From positions 1 through 19,025 of the forward strand of contig DAIPYN010000029.1 in NCBI GenBank assembly GCA_036782715.1: DNA of 19,025 nucleotides, read 5' to 3'. Under the pieces are notes generated by a model, which worked only from the letters and a program-made list of their open reading frames with translations, had not been told where the DNA came from and made no database searches. Source of the stretch: UBA3478 sp036782715 (GTDB lineage: Bacteria > Bacteroidota > Bacteroidia > Flavobacteriales > Flavobacteriaceae). Of the stretch, positions 1-6,256 are shown one piece after another. The position numbers and the translations under genes were made by a program. The stretch's first letter is position 1; each line of letters begins with the position of its first letter.

Positions 1-407
1 TTACATAGGTATGCCTCGCCGTTTTTTCGATAGTTGGTAATTGAAGCAGAGAAAGGTTTATTGGTAGAAAGACCTACATGAAACTGCGAACGCTCTTCAT
101 CCTTCGTTCCTGGCCCATGAAGCATCGTTGGTTGCTTACCAACAATTTCATAAGCACCATAACCTGTCATGTCAGTAAAACCAGCGTCTACCCAAATCAC
201 GTTATTCCTACTATCACTTATTATAATCGCTTGGTAATCATTGTAATCTTCGGCAGCCATTTCAATTGGAGTGACCCAAGAATAATTATTTGCAAATCGA
301 GAATACACCTCTTCTAAATGCTTACCGTTGAGCTCTTGACAAAGTCGATGGTAATGTTCTAGAAAGAAATCTCCAGCAATAAGAGGTAGTGATCCTGATG
401 TAGGCAT
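1..407 (-). CDS. PAS/LOV-like sensor protein, N-terminal part (cut by window edge)
   Basis: The minus strand is open from an ATG at 407 to the window edge (135 codons plus 2 bases, no stop), so only the N-terminus is visible. Residues from about 55 onward read as a PAS domain of the LOV subtype: a start like IIISDSRNNVIWVDAGF, then DMTGYGAYEIVGKQ, HGPGT and a closing NYRKNGEAYLC, which matches the strand before the usual conserved Trp of such domains. LOV photoreceptors carry GxNCRFLQ with a flavin-reactive cysteine; the aligned stretch here is GKQPTMLHG, with Pro in the cysteine position, so flavin photochemistry of the classical kind is not expected. The first 50 residues are not recognised. 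The output domain (histidine kinase, cyclase, regulator or none) lies outside the window. It follows the YceI gene on the same strand after an 89-base gap. PAS call fairly sure; LOV affinity by eye. Confidence 0.75.
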   Translation of the reverse strand, partial: MPTSGSLPLIAGDFFLEHYHRLCQELNGKHLEEVYSRFANNYSWVTPIEMAAEDYNDYQAIIISDSRNNVIWVDAGFTDMTGYGAYEIVGKQPTMLHGPGTKDEERSQFHVGLSTNKPFSASITNYRKNGEAYLC

Positions 408-496
408 AAACAAAAATTAATTACTGTAAAATTAATATATTTTTTGATATGATTTACTAAATCGCTGATTTTAAGCAATAAAGAACCTCTATTAAG

Positions 497-1039
497 TTAG
501 TTTTTAATGAAAAAAAGTTGGATTTCACATCGTATTTGAGACTCAATAGGCTTAAACAAAAACCTCGGTAAACGAACTTTCGTCAGGCTTAGGTCTAGGA
601 TGAATTTACCTTGAATTGAATATCCAGTATCGCTTTCACTGTAGTTTAAATCTATCGTTTGCGGGATTTTATAGCCTGAAAGACTGAACTCACCGGTGAT
701 ACTAACCGTATCCTTTTTGTTTAAAGTTAGGTCTTCACTATAAAACGAAACTTCTGGAAATTCGATGGCATTAAAAATTCTTAAGGCATTGGCATCTCTA
801 TTGGCACTTTTGGAGTCAAAATCAGCCAAATTAGCCTTAACTGCGATACGATTCGGTGTATTATCTTCGATTTCAATGACTCCTTTTGGTGAGTTATTCA
901 CTCCGCTCCACTTATGTGCGGGGTGTTTCGCATAATAAACGATACTTGATTTCTCTGTATCTAACATCCACCGGTCTTGGCCGAAAATGGCTCCAGTAAT
1001 AAAAAGAAGGATGAAAACTAGTGTTGATCTGAATGTCAT
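497..1039 (-). CDS. YceI-family periplasmic lipid-binding protein
   Basis: This 180-residue protein begins with a signal peptide (hydrophobic residues about 7-20, likely cleavage before Gln21). The mature part has the features of the YceI family, a lipocalin-like beta barrel whose characterised members bind polyisoprenoid chains such as quinones: an opening WMLDTEKSSIVYYAKH, the central DFDSKSANRDANALRIFNA at about 73-91, FPEVSFYSEDL, and an alternation of beta strands to the end. Family length is typical (about 170-190). Its ATG shares one base with the stop of the upstream b561-like gene (TAATG), so it is the third gene of a tightly coupled set with the Rieske lipoprotein. This context suggests binding a quinone or isoprenoid that interacts with a redox partner; that role is inferred. 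Lone YceI proteins also occur in stress and lipid functions. Family call is sure, substrate unknown. Confidence 0.88.
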   Translation of the reverse strand: MTFRSTLVFILLFITGAIFGQDRWMLDTEKSSIVYYAKHPAHKWSGVNNSPKGVIEIEDNTPNRIAVKANLADFDSKSANRDANALRIFNAIEFPEVSFYSEDLTLNKKDTVSITGEFSLSGYKIPQTIDLNYSESDTGYSIQGKFILDLSLTKVRLPRFLFKPIESQIRCEIQLFFIKN

Positions 1040-1650
1040 TAATCTAATCTTAAAACTAGGGTGGCGGTTGCAAAAGCTCCTACGGCTGTATATGCCGCGG
1101 CTCGGTGTAGGGATTTATCCCTCTTTTTGTAATATTGAGTAGCGATCATTGCAGAGAGGTGAACAGTAGCAAGCCATTTATGTGCTCTAGCTCCACTGAT
1201 TCCTTCTTTTCGTGCACTGATTAGCGGCGGAGGCGAGAATAACGACAAAGCCGCTCCTGTGAAGTAAGAAGCGGTTACAAGATTCCCAAGGGTTTCATGC
1301 GTATCTTTTAAATCATAATTACCGTTGTAGAGTTCTCCACCAATAACCCCTTGTGCGATCATTCCTGCAAGTGTTAGGTATCCAATAGCCTGGTGAGCAG
1401 TTAGTATGGATTTTCTCCATTTAAGTTCCTTAACTCTTTGATCTCTTGAAAGTGGGGAGATACCTGTCTTTCGCATCAAACCGTTCTCACCCCAGAGTAT
1501 TTTCTGCGTGAAGAGCATGCGCTTCGGAAGTAGATCATCTGACAAACGGTTTTCTGAAGAATCTATGGCATCGATTAACTCAAATAGGTCCTCTTGCCCA
1601 AAAGATAGTTGAGTCGTTAGCAGTAGAAGGAATAGGAATAGTTTTTTCAC
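1039..1650 (-). CDS. exported cytochrome b561-like four-helix membrane protein
   Basis: A 203-residue protein with a cleavable signal peptide (residues 1-18, cleavage likely before Gln19), a polar periplasmic stretch to about 80, and four hydrophobic helices at roughly 82-103, 118-138, 157-174 and 183-200. Histidines sit near helix ends: His86, His118, His157, His164 and His182. The spacing HETLGNLV ... HKWLATVHLSAM resembles the HxxLG and HRWLG helices of cytochrome b561/DOMON-associated domains, whose histidines ligate two hemes, so heme binding and transmembrane electron transfer are suggested. The start is GTG at 1650, sharing its G with the TAG stop of the Rieske gene (TAGTG); no better start exists nearby. 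Downstream, the YceI gene overlaps by one base. Operon with an Fe-S lipoprotein supports a redox role. It could instead be a non-heme membrane protein of unknown function. Confidence 0.62.
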   Translation of the reverse strand: MKKLFLFLLLLTTQLSFGQEDLFELIDAIDSSENRLSDDLLPKRMLFTQKILWGENGLMRKTGISPLSRDQRVKELKWRKSILTAHQAIGYLTLAGMIAQGVIGGELYNGNYDLKDTHETLGNLVTASYFTGAALSLFSPPPLISARKEGISGARAHKWLATVHLSAMIATQYYKKRDKSLHRAAAYTAVGAFATATLVLRLD

Positions 1651-2192
1651 TATTTCTGAATCGTCAGTGTTTGATCAGTAATCGATGTGGTATACGAAAC
1701 GAGTTTACCGGTGGAATTGTTTGATCCACAACTTACCTCTTCACCTTGGTCAGTATTAAAAATATTTCCGTGAACTCCACACGTAAAGGTGTTATCGTTA
1801 TTGTAGGTCCAACTATTCTTAGCCCCGTTGTGCGGACAACAATTATCAAAAGCTAAGATTTGTGAGTCTGAGACTCTTAACAACAGCACTCCGGCGTTTA
1901 GAATGTTTACGTTCCCACCCACCGTTTCGAGATCCTTAAAATTGTCACTGCTAAGGTCAACGGTTACCATATTCCCGTTTACGGTAAAGCCAGAAGTATT
2001 TGTATTTCCATCATCTCCGTTATTGGAGTTATTGGAATTATTAGAACCATCACCTCCGATCACATTCACTGTACCTGTACCATCCGACGAGCAGGCCTCA
2101 AGAAAGGACAAGCCAAACATGGCAAAAACAACTGTCGGACAAGCTTTGGTCAAGAAGTCTCTTCGCTTGTTAAGGGGCTTTTCTATTTTCAT
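1650..2192 (-). CDS. Tat-exported Rieske [2Fe-2S] lipoprotein
   Basis: This 180-residue protein carries a twin-arginine signal (NKRRDFLTK, residues 8-16), a hydrophobic stretch and a lipobox LEAC with Cys34, so it should be exported folded with its cofactor and anchored by lipid. A low-complexity Gly/Asn/Ser/Asp linker covers about 46-68. The C-terminal domain has the two Rieske cluster half-sites: CPH (Cys119, His121) and CGVH (Cys138, His141), spaced as in dioxygenase-ferredoxin and arsenite-oxidase-type small Rieske domains. An extra Cys118 and Cys155 are present; the disulfide-forming cysteines of bc1-type proteins are not in their usual positions. It starts at an ATG 47 bases after the GH32 gene and its stop overlaps the GTG of the b561-like gene. 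Together with b561-like and YceI proteins it probably exchanges electrons at the membrane face. No oxygenase or oxidase subunit is adjacent, so its partner is unknown. Confidence 0.88.
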   Translation of the reverse strand: MKIEKPLNKRRDFLTKACPTVVFAMFGLSFLEACSSDGTGTVNVIGGDGSNNSNNSNNGDDGNTNTSGFTVNGNMVTVDLSSDNFKDLETVGGNVNILNAGVLLLRVSDSQILAFDNCCPHNGAKNSWTYNNDNTFTCGVHGNIFNTDQGEEVSCGSNNSTGKLVSYTTSITDQTLTIQK

Positions 2193-2204
2193 TGCTTTTA
2201 TTTT

Positions 2205-2234
2205 TGTTTAAATATATTAATAAAAGCTTAAACA
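2205..2234. repeat. A/T-rich inverted repeat between GH32 and Rieske genes
   Basis: TGTTTAA (2205-2211) and TTAAACA (2228-2234) are perfect 7-base inverted arms around a 16-base A/T-rich loop, in the 47-base gap between the GH32 stop and the Rieske start. There is no T-tract after the stem on the minus strand, so it is a poor intrinsic terminator; an operator or promoter element for the Rieske operon is equally possible. Chance occurrence in such A/T-rich DNA cannot be excluded. Confidence 0.25.
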
Positions 2235-2239
2235 TAAAA

Positions 2240-3745
2240 TTACCAGATCCCCTTCAGGCGCTCCTTCTCTAACCGTATCGCTTCATTCGTTGGATTATCG
2301 ACGGCTATCTGATTATAACCCTGGTCAGGGAATACCTGCAAGGTCATTAAAGTTTTCCCTCCTGCTACCAAAAGCTCGATCGAAGAGGCGTCTACATAGA
2401 TTTCGAAACTCAACGATTCCTCGTTGATATAGCTAATATCTGCGGTGAGTTCTTCAGAGGTAAACGCTTCACTGAACGAAACGTTGCCTGATTTAGAACG
2501 ATCAGCCACAATTTCACCATCGGCTCTATTCACGCTAAATATCACTCGCTCGGTATCGTTTTGTAACGAAAAACTAAAAGCCTCAGCTGCGGTTTCTAAA
2601 AGAACTCTAGATTGGCTAGCACCCTCAAAAGAAATAGTTGATTGACCTGAAGATAGCGTCTCAACAGATGGGCTTTCTACTTTTAGACTATTAGCCGCGT
2701 CTAGAATTTGACTTTGAAGACGCACCCCGTCGCTAGCCTGAAATAAAGATAACTTTCTAGGCAAGGTCATCGAGCTTCTCCAAGTTATTGTAGGGGTTTC
2801 CTGAGCGTAAGCCCAGTTACTCATCCATCCGATAAAAACCCTAGAACCATCGGGCACATCATTGTAGGTGACGCCGGCGTAGTTATCGGGCCCGTGATCT
2901 ATCCAACGGATATCTTCCTGATCAGTTGAAAAAGTATACCCATCAAAATCTCCAACAAAATATTGAGTGGCACTACCCCCATTCGGACCTCCTGGATTGA
3001 TACTAATCAGTAGCACCCAATGCTTCTCTCCATTCAGCTCTAACTCGAAAAGATCAGGGCATTCCCAAACTCCTCCATGGGCACCTACCCCTTTACCGAA
3101 GGTCGAACTGAGCTCCCAATCAATCAGGTTTGATGAACGAAAGAGTTGAAGGTGATCGCCGGCTACTAGACTCATAACCCATGATGAAGATGCTTCGTGC
3201 CAGAAAACCTTCGGATCTCTGAAGTCTTTTACCCCAGGATTCTCAATAACTGGGTTGTTTTGGTACATCGTCCAAGTGTCGCCATGGTCAAGACTATAAG
3301 CGATTCCTTGGGTCTGATAATCAATTTCGCCAGCCTTTTCAGCCTCCATCTTGTGATAGGTAAAAATGGCAATGAGCGGCGGGTTTTCGGTCGTTCCTAA
3401 ACCCGAAGTGTTCTCCTTATCGTAGACCGCACTCCCTGAGAAAATATATCCATGCTCATCAGGAAAAAGGGCAATAGGTTTGTTTTCCCAATGAATCAAA
3501 TCCTTACTTACCGCATGCCCCCAGTGCATAGGCCCCCAAACGATGTCTTCAGGATAATACTGATAGAACAAATGGTAGATTCCGTTTTCAAAGATTAATC
3601 CGTTCGGATCATTCATCCATTGCTGTGGAGGAGAAAAATGATATTGTAATCGGTAAGGCTCGTTATAATTCATAGTGGTCGTTGTGCTGCATGCACCTAT
3701 TAGCAGTGCAAAACTCGCGATAAAAACTTTTCTAATGCTCTTCAT
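2240..3745 (-). CDS. glycoside hydrolase family 32 lipoprotein (fructan beta-fructosidase/levanase type)
   Basis: A 501-residue lipoprotein. The signal peptide MKSIRKVF... ends at lipobox LIGAC (Cys19), which is why the ATG at 3745 is chosen over an in-frame upstream start at 3796. All three GH32 signatures are present in order: WMNDPNG (Asp46, the nucleophile), FRDPKVF (Asp177, transition-state stabiliser) and WECPDLF (Glu228, acid/base), followed by a C-terminal beta-sandwich region ending near residue 500. GH32 enzymes cleave sucrose, inulin or levan with retention at beta-fructosyl bonds; N-terminal features resemble levanase/exo-inulinase members, but specificity cannot be read here. No acidic surface-export signal follows Cys19 (STTTTMN), so a periplasm-facing anchor is likely. 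No SusC/SusD, fructose transporter or fructokinase is nearby, so it is not part of a visible polysaccharide locus. It is divergent from the arsenosugar-type operon and 47 bases upstream of the Rieske gene. Confidence 0.93.
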   Translation of the reverse strand: MKSIRKVFIASFALLIGACSTTTTMNYNEPYRLQYHFSPPQQWMNDPNGLIFENGIYHLFYQYYPEDIVWGPMHWGHAVSKDLIHWENKPIALFPDEHGYIFSGSAVYDKENTSGLGTTENPPLIAIFTYHKMEAEKAGEIDYQTQGIAYSLDHGDTWTMYQNNPVIENPGVKDFRDPKVFWHEASSSWVMSLVAGDHLQLFRSSNLIDWELSSTFGKGVGAHGGVWECPDLFELELNGEKHWVLLISINPGGPNGGSATQYFVGDFDGYTFSTDQEDIRWIDHGPDNYAGVTYNDVPDGSRVFIGWMSNWAYAQETPTITWRSSMTLPRKLSLFQASDGVRLQSQILDAANSLKVESPSVETLSSGQSTISFEGASQSRVLLETAAEAFSFSLQNDTERVIFSVNRADGEIVADRSKSGNVSFSEAFTSEELTADISYINEESLSFEIYVDASSIELLVAGGKTLMTLQVFPDQGYNQIAVDNPTNEAIRLEKERLKGIW

Positions 3746-3806
3746 TGGGCTATTTTGGTTGAAAATATACAAATTCATTCGCCCCACCCCCTCCAATCAA
3801 ACAAAA
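3746..3806. promoter_or_regulatory. divergent intergenic region, GH32 versus arsenosugar-type operon
   Basis: These 61 bases separate two divergent ATGs and must hold the start signals for both sides unless promoters lie within genes. On the minus strand a TATATTTT at about 3753-3760 is one base from the Bacteroidota -7 consensus TAnnTTTG, but the nearest TTTG lies too far upstream for the usual -33 spacing. A C-rich run (CGCCCCACCCCCTCC, 3780-3794) is unusual against the A/T-rich surroundings. No clear operator was found. Confidence 0.3.
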
Positions 3807-4433
3807 ATGACTGATAAAAAGGCACTTGTCATCTTTTGTAAAACCCCTGAGAAAGGGTTTGTAAAAACGCGTCTTGCTGCCAGTGTAGGTAACCAAAAGG
3901 CTTTAGAGACCTACCTTGACCTTTTGAAAATTACAGATGAACAGACTAGGATTTTCTCTTTTTCGAGACATCTATTCTTAGTAAGCGCCTTAGAAGATTC
4001 AATAGAAAAAATGCAATCTACTCTTCGAGAGCAAGACCTATTTACCGATCCCAAAACCAACTTTGCCATTCAGCAAGGAGAAGATCTTGGCCAGCGAATG
4101 TCTGCCGCATTCGAAACGCTCTTCCAAAACCATCGATCAGTGGTTCTTATTGGATGTGATCTTCCTGATTTAACCTCGGCATTAATCTCTAAAGCTTTCG
4201 ATACACTCCAAAGTAATGATTTAGTAATAGGCCCTAGTTGTGACGGAGGCTATTATCTCATTGGCTTAAATAAGAATACGCCCGAGCTATTTGAAGAAAT
4301 TTCTTGGAGCACCGAAAAGGTATTAAAACAAACACTAGAAAGGGCTGAACGACTTTCACTAAAGGTTCAACTCTTAGGTCAATTGCGCGACATTGACACC
4401 CTAGAAGACCTGTATTTAACTAAGCTTAAATAG
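3807..4433 (+). CDS. TIGR04282-family transferase (arsenosugar-biosynthesis glycosyltransferase, DUF2064 type)
   Basis: A 208-residue protein of the nucleotide-diphospho-sugar transferase fold, like the families once called rSAM/selenodomain-associated transferase 1 (TIGR04282). Visible motifs are the N-terminal PEKGFVKTRL (14-23, the phosphate-binding loop), GEDLGQRM (91-98), the metal-binding GCDLPDL (116-122), GPSCDGGYYLIG (142-153) and WSTEKV (167-172). The ATG at 3807 is preferred because the family starts a few residues before the loop; the upstream in-frame codons from 3675 overlap the divergent GH32 gene. It opens the arsenosugar-type cluster, with a 48-base gap before the phosphorylase gene. 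In that family it is thought to act on a sugar intermediate after ArsM/ArsS; donor and acceptor are not known to me. The fold and family call are fairly sure, the role rests on the neighbours. Confidence 0.86.
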   Translation: MTDKKALVIFCKTPEKGFVKTRLAASVGNQKALETYLDLLKITDEQTRIFSFSRHLFLVSALEDSIEKMQSTLREQDLFTDPKTNFAIQQGEDLGQRMSAAFETLFQNHRSVVLIGCDLPDLTSALISKAFDTLQSNDLVIGPSCDGGYYLIGLNKNTPELFEEISWSTEKVLKQTLERAERLSLKVQLLGQLRDIDTLEDLYLTKLK

Positions 4434-4481
4434 GTTGGTGAGGGCTTAATATCCGCCCAAAATAGTCGTAATTTAGAGGCT

Positions 4482-5291
4482 ATGTTAACAGAAGATGTTT
4501 TAAAAGAATCTCTAGCATTCTTGCGTTCCAAAGGATTCGGAGATGCGGAGGTCGGTATCATTTTAGGCACTGGCCTTGGTCAGTTTGTCGATGAAATAAC
4601 TATTGAAGCGGTAGCACATTATCACCACATCCCTTTCTTCCCCATATCCACGGTTGAATACCACTCAGGAAAACTCCTTTATGGTACCCTTCAGGGTAAA
4701 AAGGTGGTTGTCATGCAAGGAAGATTTCACCTCTATGAAGGCTATGACTTTGTAGAGCTGACGTATCCGATACGGGTGATGCACGCACTAGGAATTAACA
4801 AACTTTTGGTATCGAATGCCGCGGGTGCCATCAACCCTGATTATAAAAAAGGGGATCTATTACTTATAGACGACCATATCAACCTACAAGGAGGATCTCC
4901 ACTTGCCTTCTCGAACGTGAGTGAATTCGGGCCCCGATTTGTAGATATGATTTGTCCGTATGATGCAGAACTTTCAACAATTGTAGAAGAAAAGGCTAGC
5001 AGTCTTGGGATAAAACTTCACCGTGGTGTTTACGCAGCCGTTATAGGGCCACAACTCGAAACACGTGCCGAGTATCGAATGCTGAAAATTCTAGGTGCCG
5101 ATGCAGTAGGTATGAGTACGGTACCTGAAGTCATTGTGGCTAACCAACTCAACCTTCCCGTAATAGCGATTTCGGTGCTTACCGATGAATGTGACCCTGA
5201 TCATTTGCAGCCCATAAACGTGCCCGAGATCATGGAAATCGCAAAGGCTAGCGAACCAAAACTTATCCAACTTTTTAAATCTGTCATTTAA
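4482..5291 (+). CDS. purine-nucleoside phosphorylase family enzyme with MTAP-like active site
   Basis: A 269-residue trimeric (class I) PNP-family protein. Seen in order: GTGLG phosphate loop (29-33), QGRFHLYEGY (79-88), SNAAGAINP (111-119), GPQLETRAEY (189-198, with base-contacting Glu193) and GADAVGMSTVPEVI (205-218). By eye alignment to human PNP, the purine-selecting Asn243 is Asp235 here (LTDECD) and the 5'-hydroxyl-binding His257 is Val247 (INVPEI). Both changes match human methylthioadenosine phosphorylase (Asp220, Val233), which takes adenosine with a hydrophobic 5' group. It sits directly before arsM with a one-base TAATG overlap, so I infer that it removes adenine from a 5'-arsenic-substituted deoxyadenosine, giving a 5-deoxy-5-arsenosugar 1-phosphate. 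General purine salvage or methylthioadenosine cleavage are the alternatives. Confidence 0.93.
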   Translation: MLTEDVLKESLAFLRSKGFGDAEVGIILGTGLGQFVDEITIEAVAHYHHIPFFPISTVEYHSGKLLYGTLQGKKVVVMQGRFHLYEGYDFVELTYPIRVMHALGINKLLVSNAAGAINPDYKKGDLLLIDDHINLQGGSPLAFSNVSEFGPRFVDMICPYDAELSTIVEEKASSLGIKLHRGVYAAVIGPQLETRAEYRMLKILGADAVGMSTVPEVIVANQLNLPVIAISVLTDECDPDHLQPINVPEIMEIAKASEPKLIQLFKSVI

Positions 5292-6256
5292 TGAGTTATC
5301 TAGACGCTACGCATGATTTGTACACGAAAGCTGCTGAAACCCCTGAGATAGGCTTGTGCTGTACCACCAGCCCGATATGGCAGTTTCCTGGATTGTCGAT
5401 TCCTAAACGGATGCAAGAAATGAACTACGGCTGCGGGACAACGGTTTCGGCTTCTGATTTGGCAGGCAATCCTAAAATACTGTATGTCGGAGTAGGTGGA
5501 GCTATGGAACTGCTTCAGTTCGCGTATTTCTCTAGAGAAAAGGGGAATATTATCGGGGTGGACTCCGTCGACAGAATGCTTCAGGCGGCAGAAGAGAATC
5601 TCTTAGTGGCTGAGAAAGAAAATGAATGGTTCGAACGTGATTTTATCGAACTCAAAAAAGGCGATGCGCTAAACTTGCCTATTGAAGATGAATCTGTTGA
5701 TATTGCTGCACAAAATTGCCTCTTCAATATTTTCAAAGCAGAGGATCTTAAAAAGGCCCTTACAGAAATGTACCGAGTATTAAAGCCTCACGGTAGACTC
5801 GTTATGAGTGATCCTATTTGTGAACAACCGATGTCTCAAACACTTCGAGACGATGACCGTTTACGAGCAGAGTGTTTGAGCGGAGCTATCCCACTGAAAG
5901 ACTATCTCAAGGCACTTACTAACGCTGGCTTTGGTACTATCGAGGTGAGAGCAAGACATTCGTATCGCATTCTTGATCCGAAGCATTATTCAACCGACCA
6001 GCTGATACATATTGAGTCGGTTGAAGTGTGTGCGATTAAAGATCCGATGCCGCCAGACGGGCCATGTATTTTCACGGGCAAAACCGCCATTTATTACGGA
6101 GAAGAGGAGTACTTTGACGATCATAAAGGTCACCTTTTATTAAAACACCAACCACTCGCAGTCTGCGATAAAACGGCCGCTCAACTGGGTGGTTTAGATG
6201 CCGACATCCACATTAGCGAGTCAACCTATCATTACCGGGGAGGAGGCTGTTGTTAA
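5291..6256 (+). CDS. arsM: arsenosugar-type arsenite S-adenosylmethionine methyltransferase ArsM
   Basis: A 321-residue class I methyltransferase. The N-terminus has GLCC (Cys23, Cys24) and NYGCG (Cys48), the latter at the place of the first arsenic-binding Cys of ArsM proteins. The SAM-binding part shows ILYVGVGGAMELLQFAY (63-79) and IGVDSVDRML (88-97). NCLFNIF (Cys143) and AECLSGAIPLKDYL (Cys195) match the two other conserved arsenic-site cysteines of canonical ArsM. A C-terminal extension (about 225-321) holds DGPCIFTGK (Cys259), Cys292 and ends in GGGCC. This pattern, including the double-Cys end, is what I know from the arsenosugar-biosynthesis ArsM subfamily, which methylates arsenite to dimethylarsenite. 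It overlaps the phosphorylase gene by one base before and the flavoprotein gene by one base after. No arsS follows, unlike cyanobacterial arsM-arsS pairs. Confidence 0.9.
   Translation: MSYLDATHDLYTKAAETPEIGLCCTTSPIWQFPGLSIPKRMQEMNYGCGTTVSASDLAGNPKILYVGVGGAMELLQFAYFSREKGNIIGVDSVDRMLQAAEENLLVAEKENEWFERDFIELKKGDALNLPIEDESVDIAAQNCLFNIFKAEDLKKALTEMYRVLKPHGRLVMSDPICEQPMSQTLRDDDRLRAECLSGAIPLKDYLKALTNAGFGTIEVRARHSYRILDPKHYSTDQLIHIESVEVCAIKDPMPPDGPCIFTGKTAIYYGEEEYFDDHKGHLLLKHQPLAVCDKTAAQLGGLDADIHISESTYHYRGGGCC

Noticed and set aside
78..317. 79-codon plus-strand frame
   Set aside because: It is opposite the PAS/LOV-like gene, whose translation shows clear domain motifs; the plus-strand product resembles nothing and is a shadow.
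1828..2211. 127-codon plus-strand frame
   Set aside because: Antisense to the Rieske gene, with residue composition that follows from the low-complexity linker; no domain features.
3753..3760. TATATTTT as a -7 promoter box for GH32
   Set aside because: One mismatch to TAnnTTTG, and the nearest TTTG upstream is about 28 bases away, longer than the usual spacing; kept only as part of the intergenic region.
4442..4458. GGGC-ttaatatcc-GCCC stem in the gap between the TIGR04282-like gene and the phosphorylase gene
   Set aside because: Four-base arms, nine-base loop and no T-tract; too weak for a terminator or riboswitch.
6237..6246. GGGGAGGAGG nine bases before the ATG at 6256, a textbook Shine-Dalgarno sequence
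   Set aside because: It encodes the conserved RGGGCC end of ArsM, and other starts in the window lack such sequences, so codon constraint explains it.
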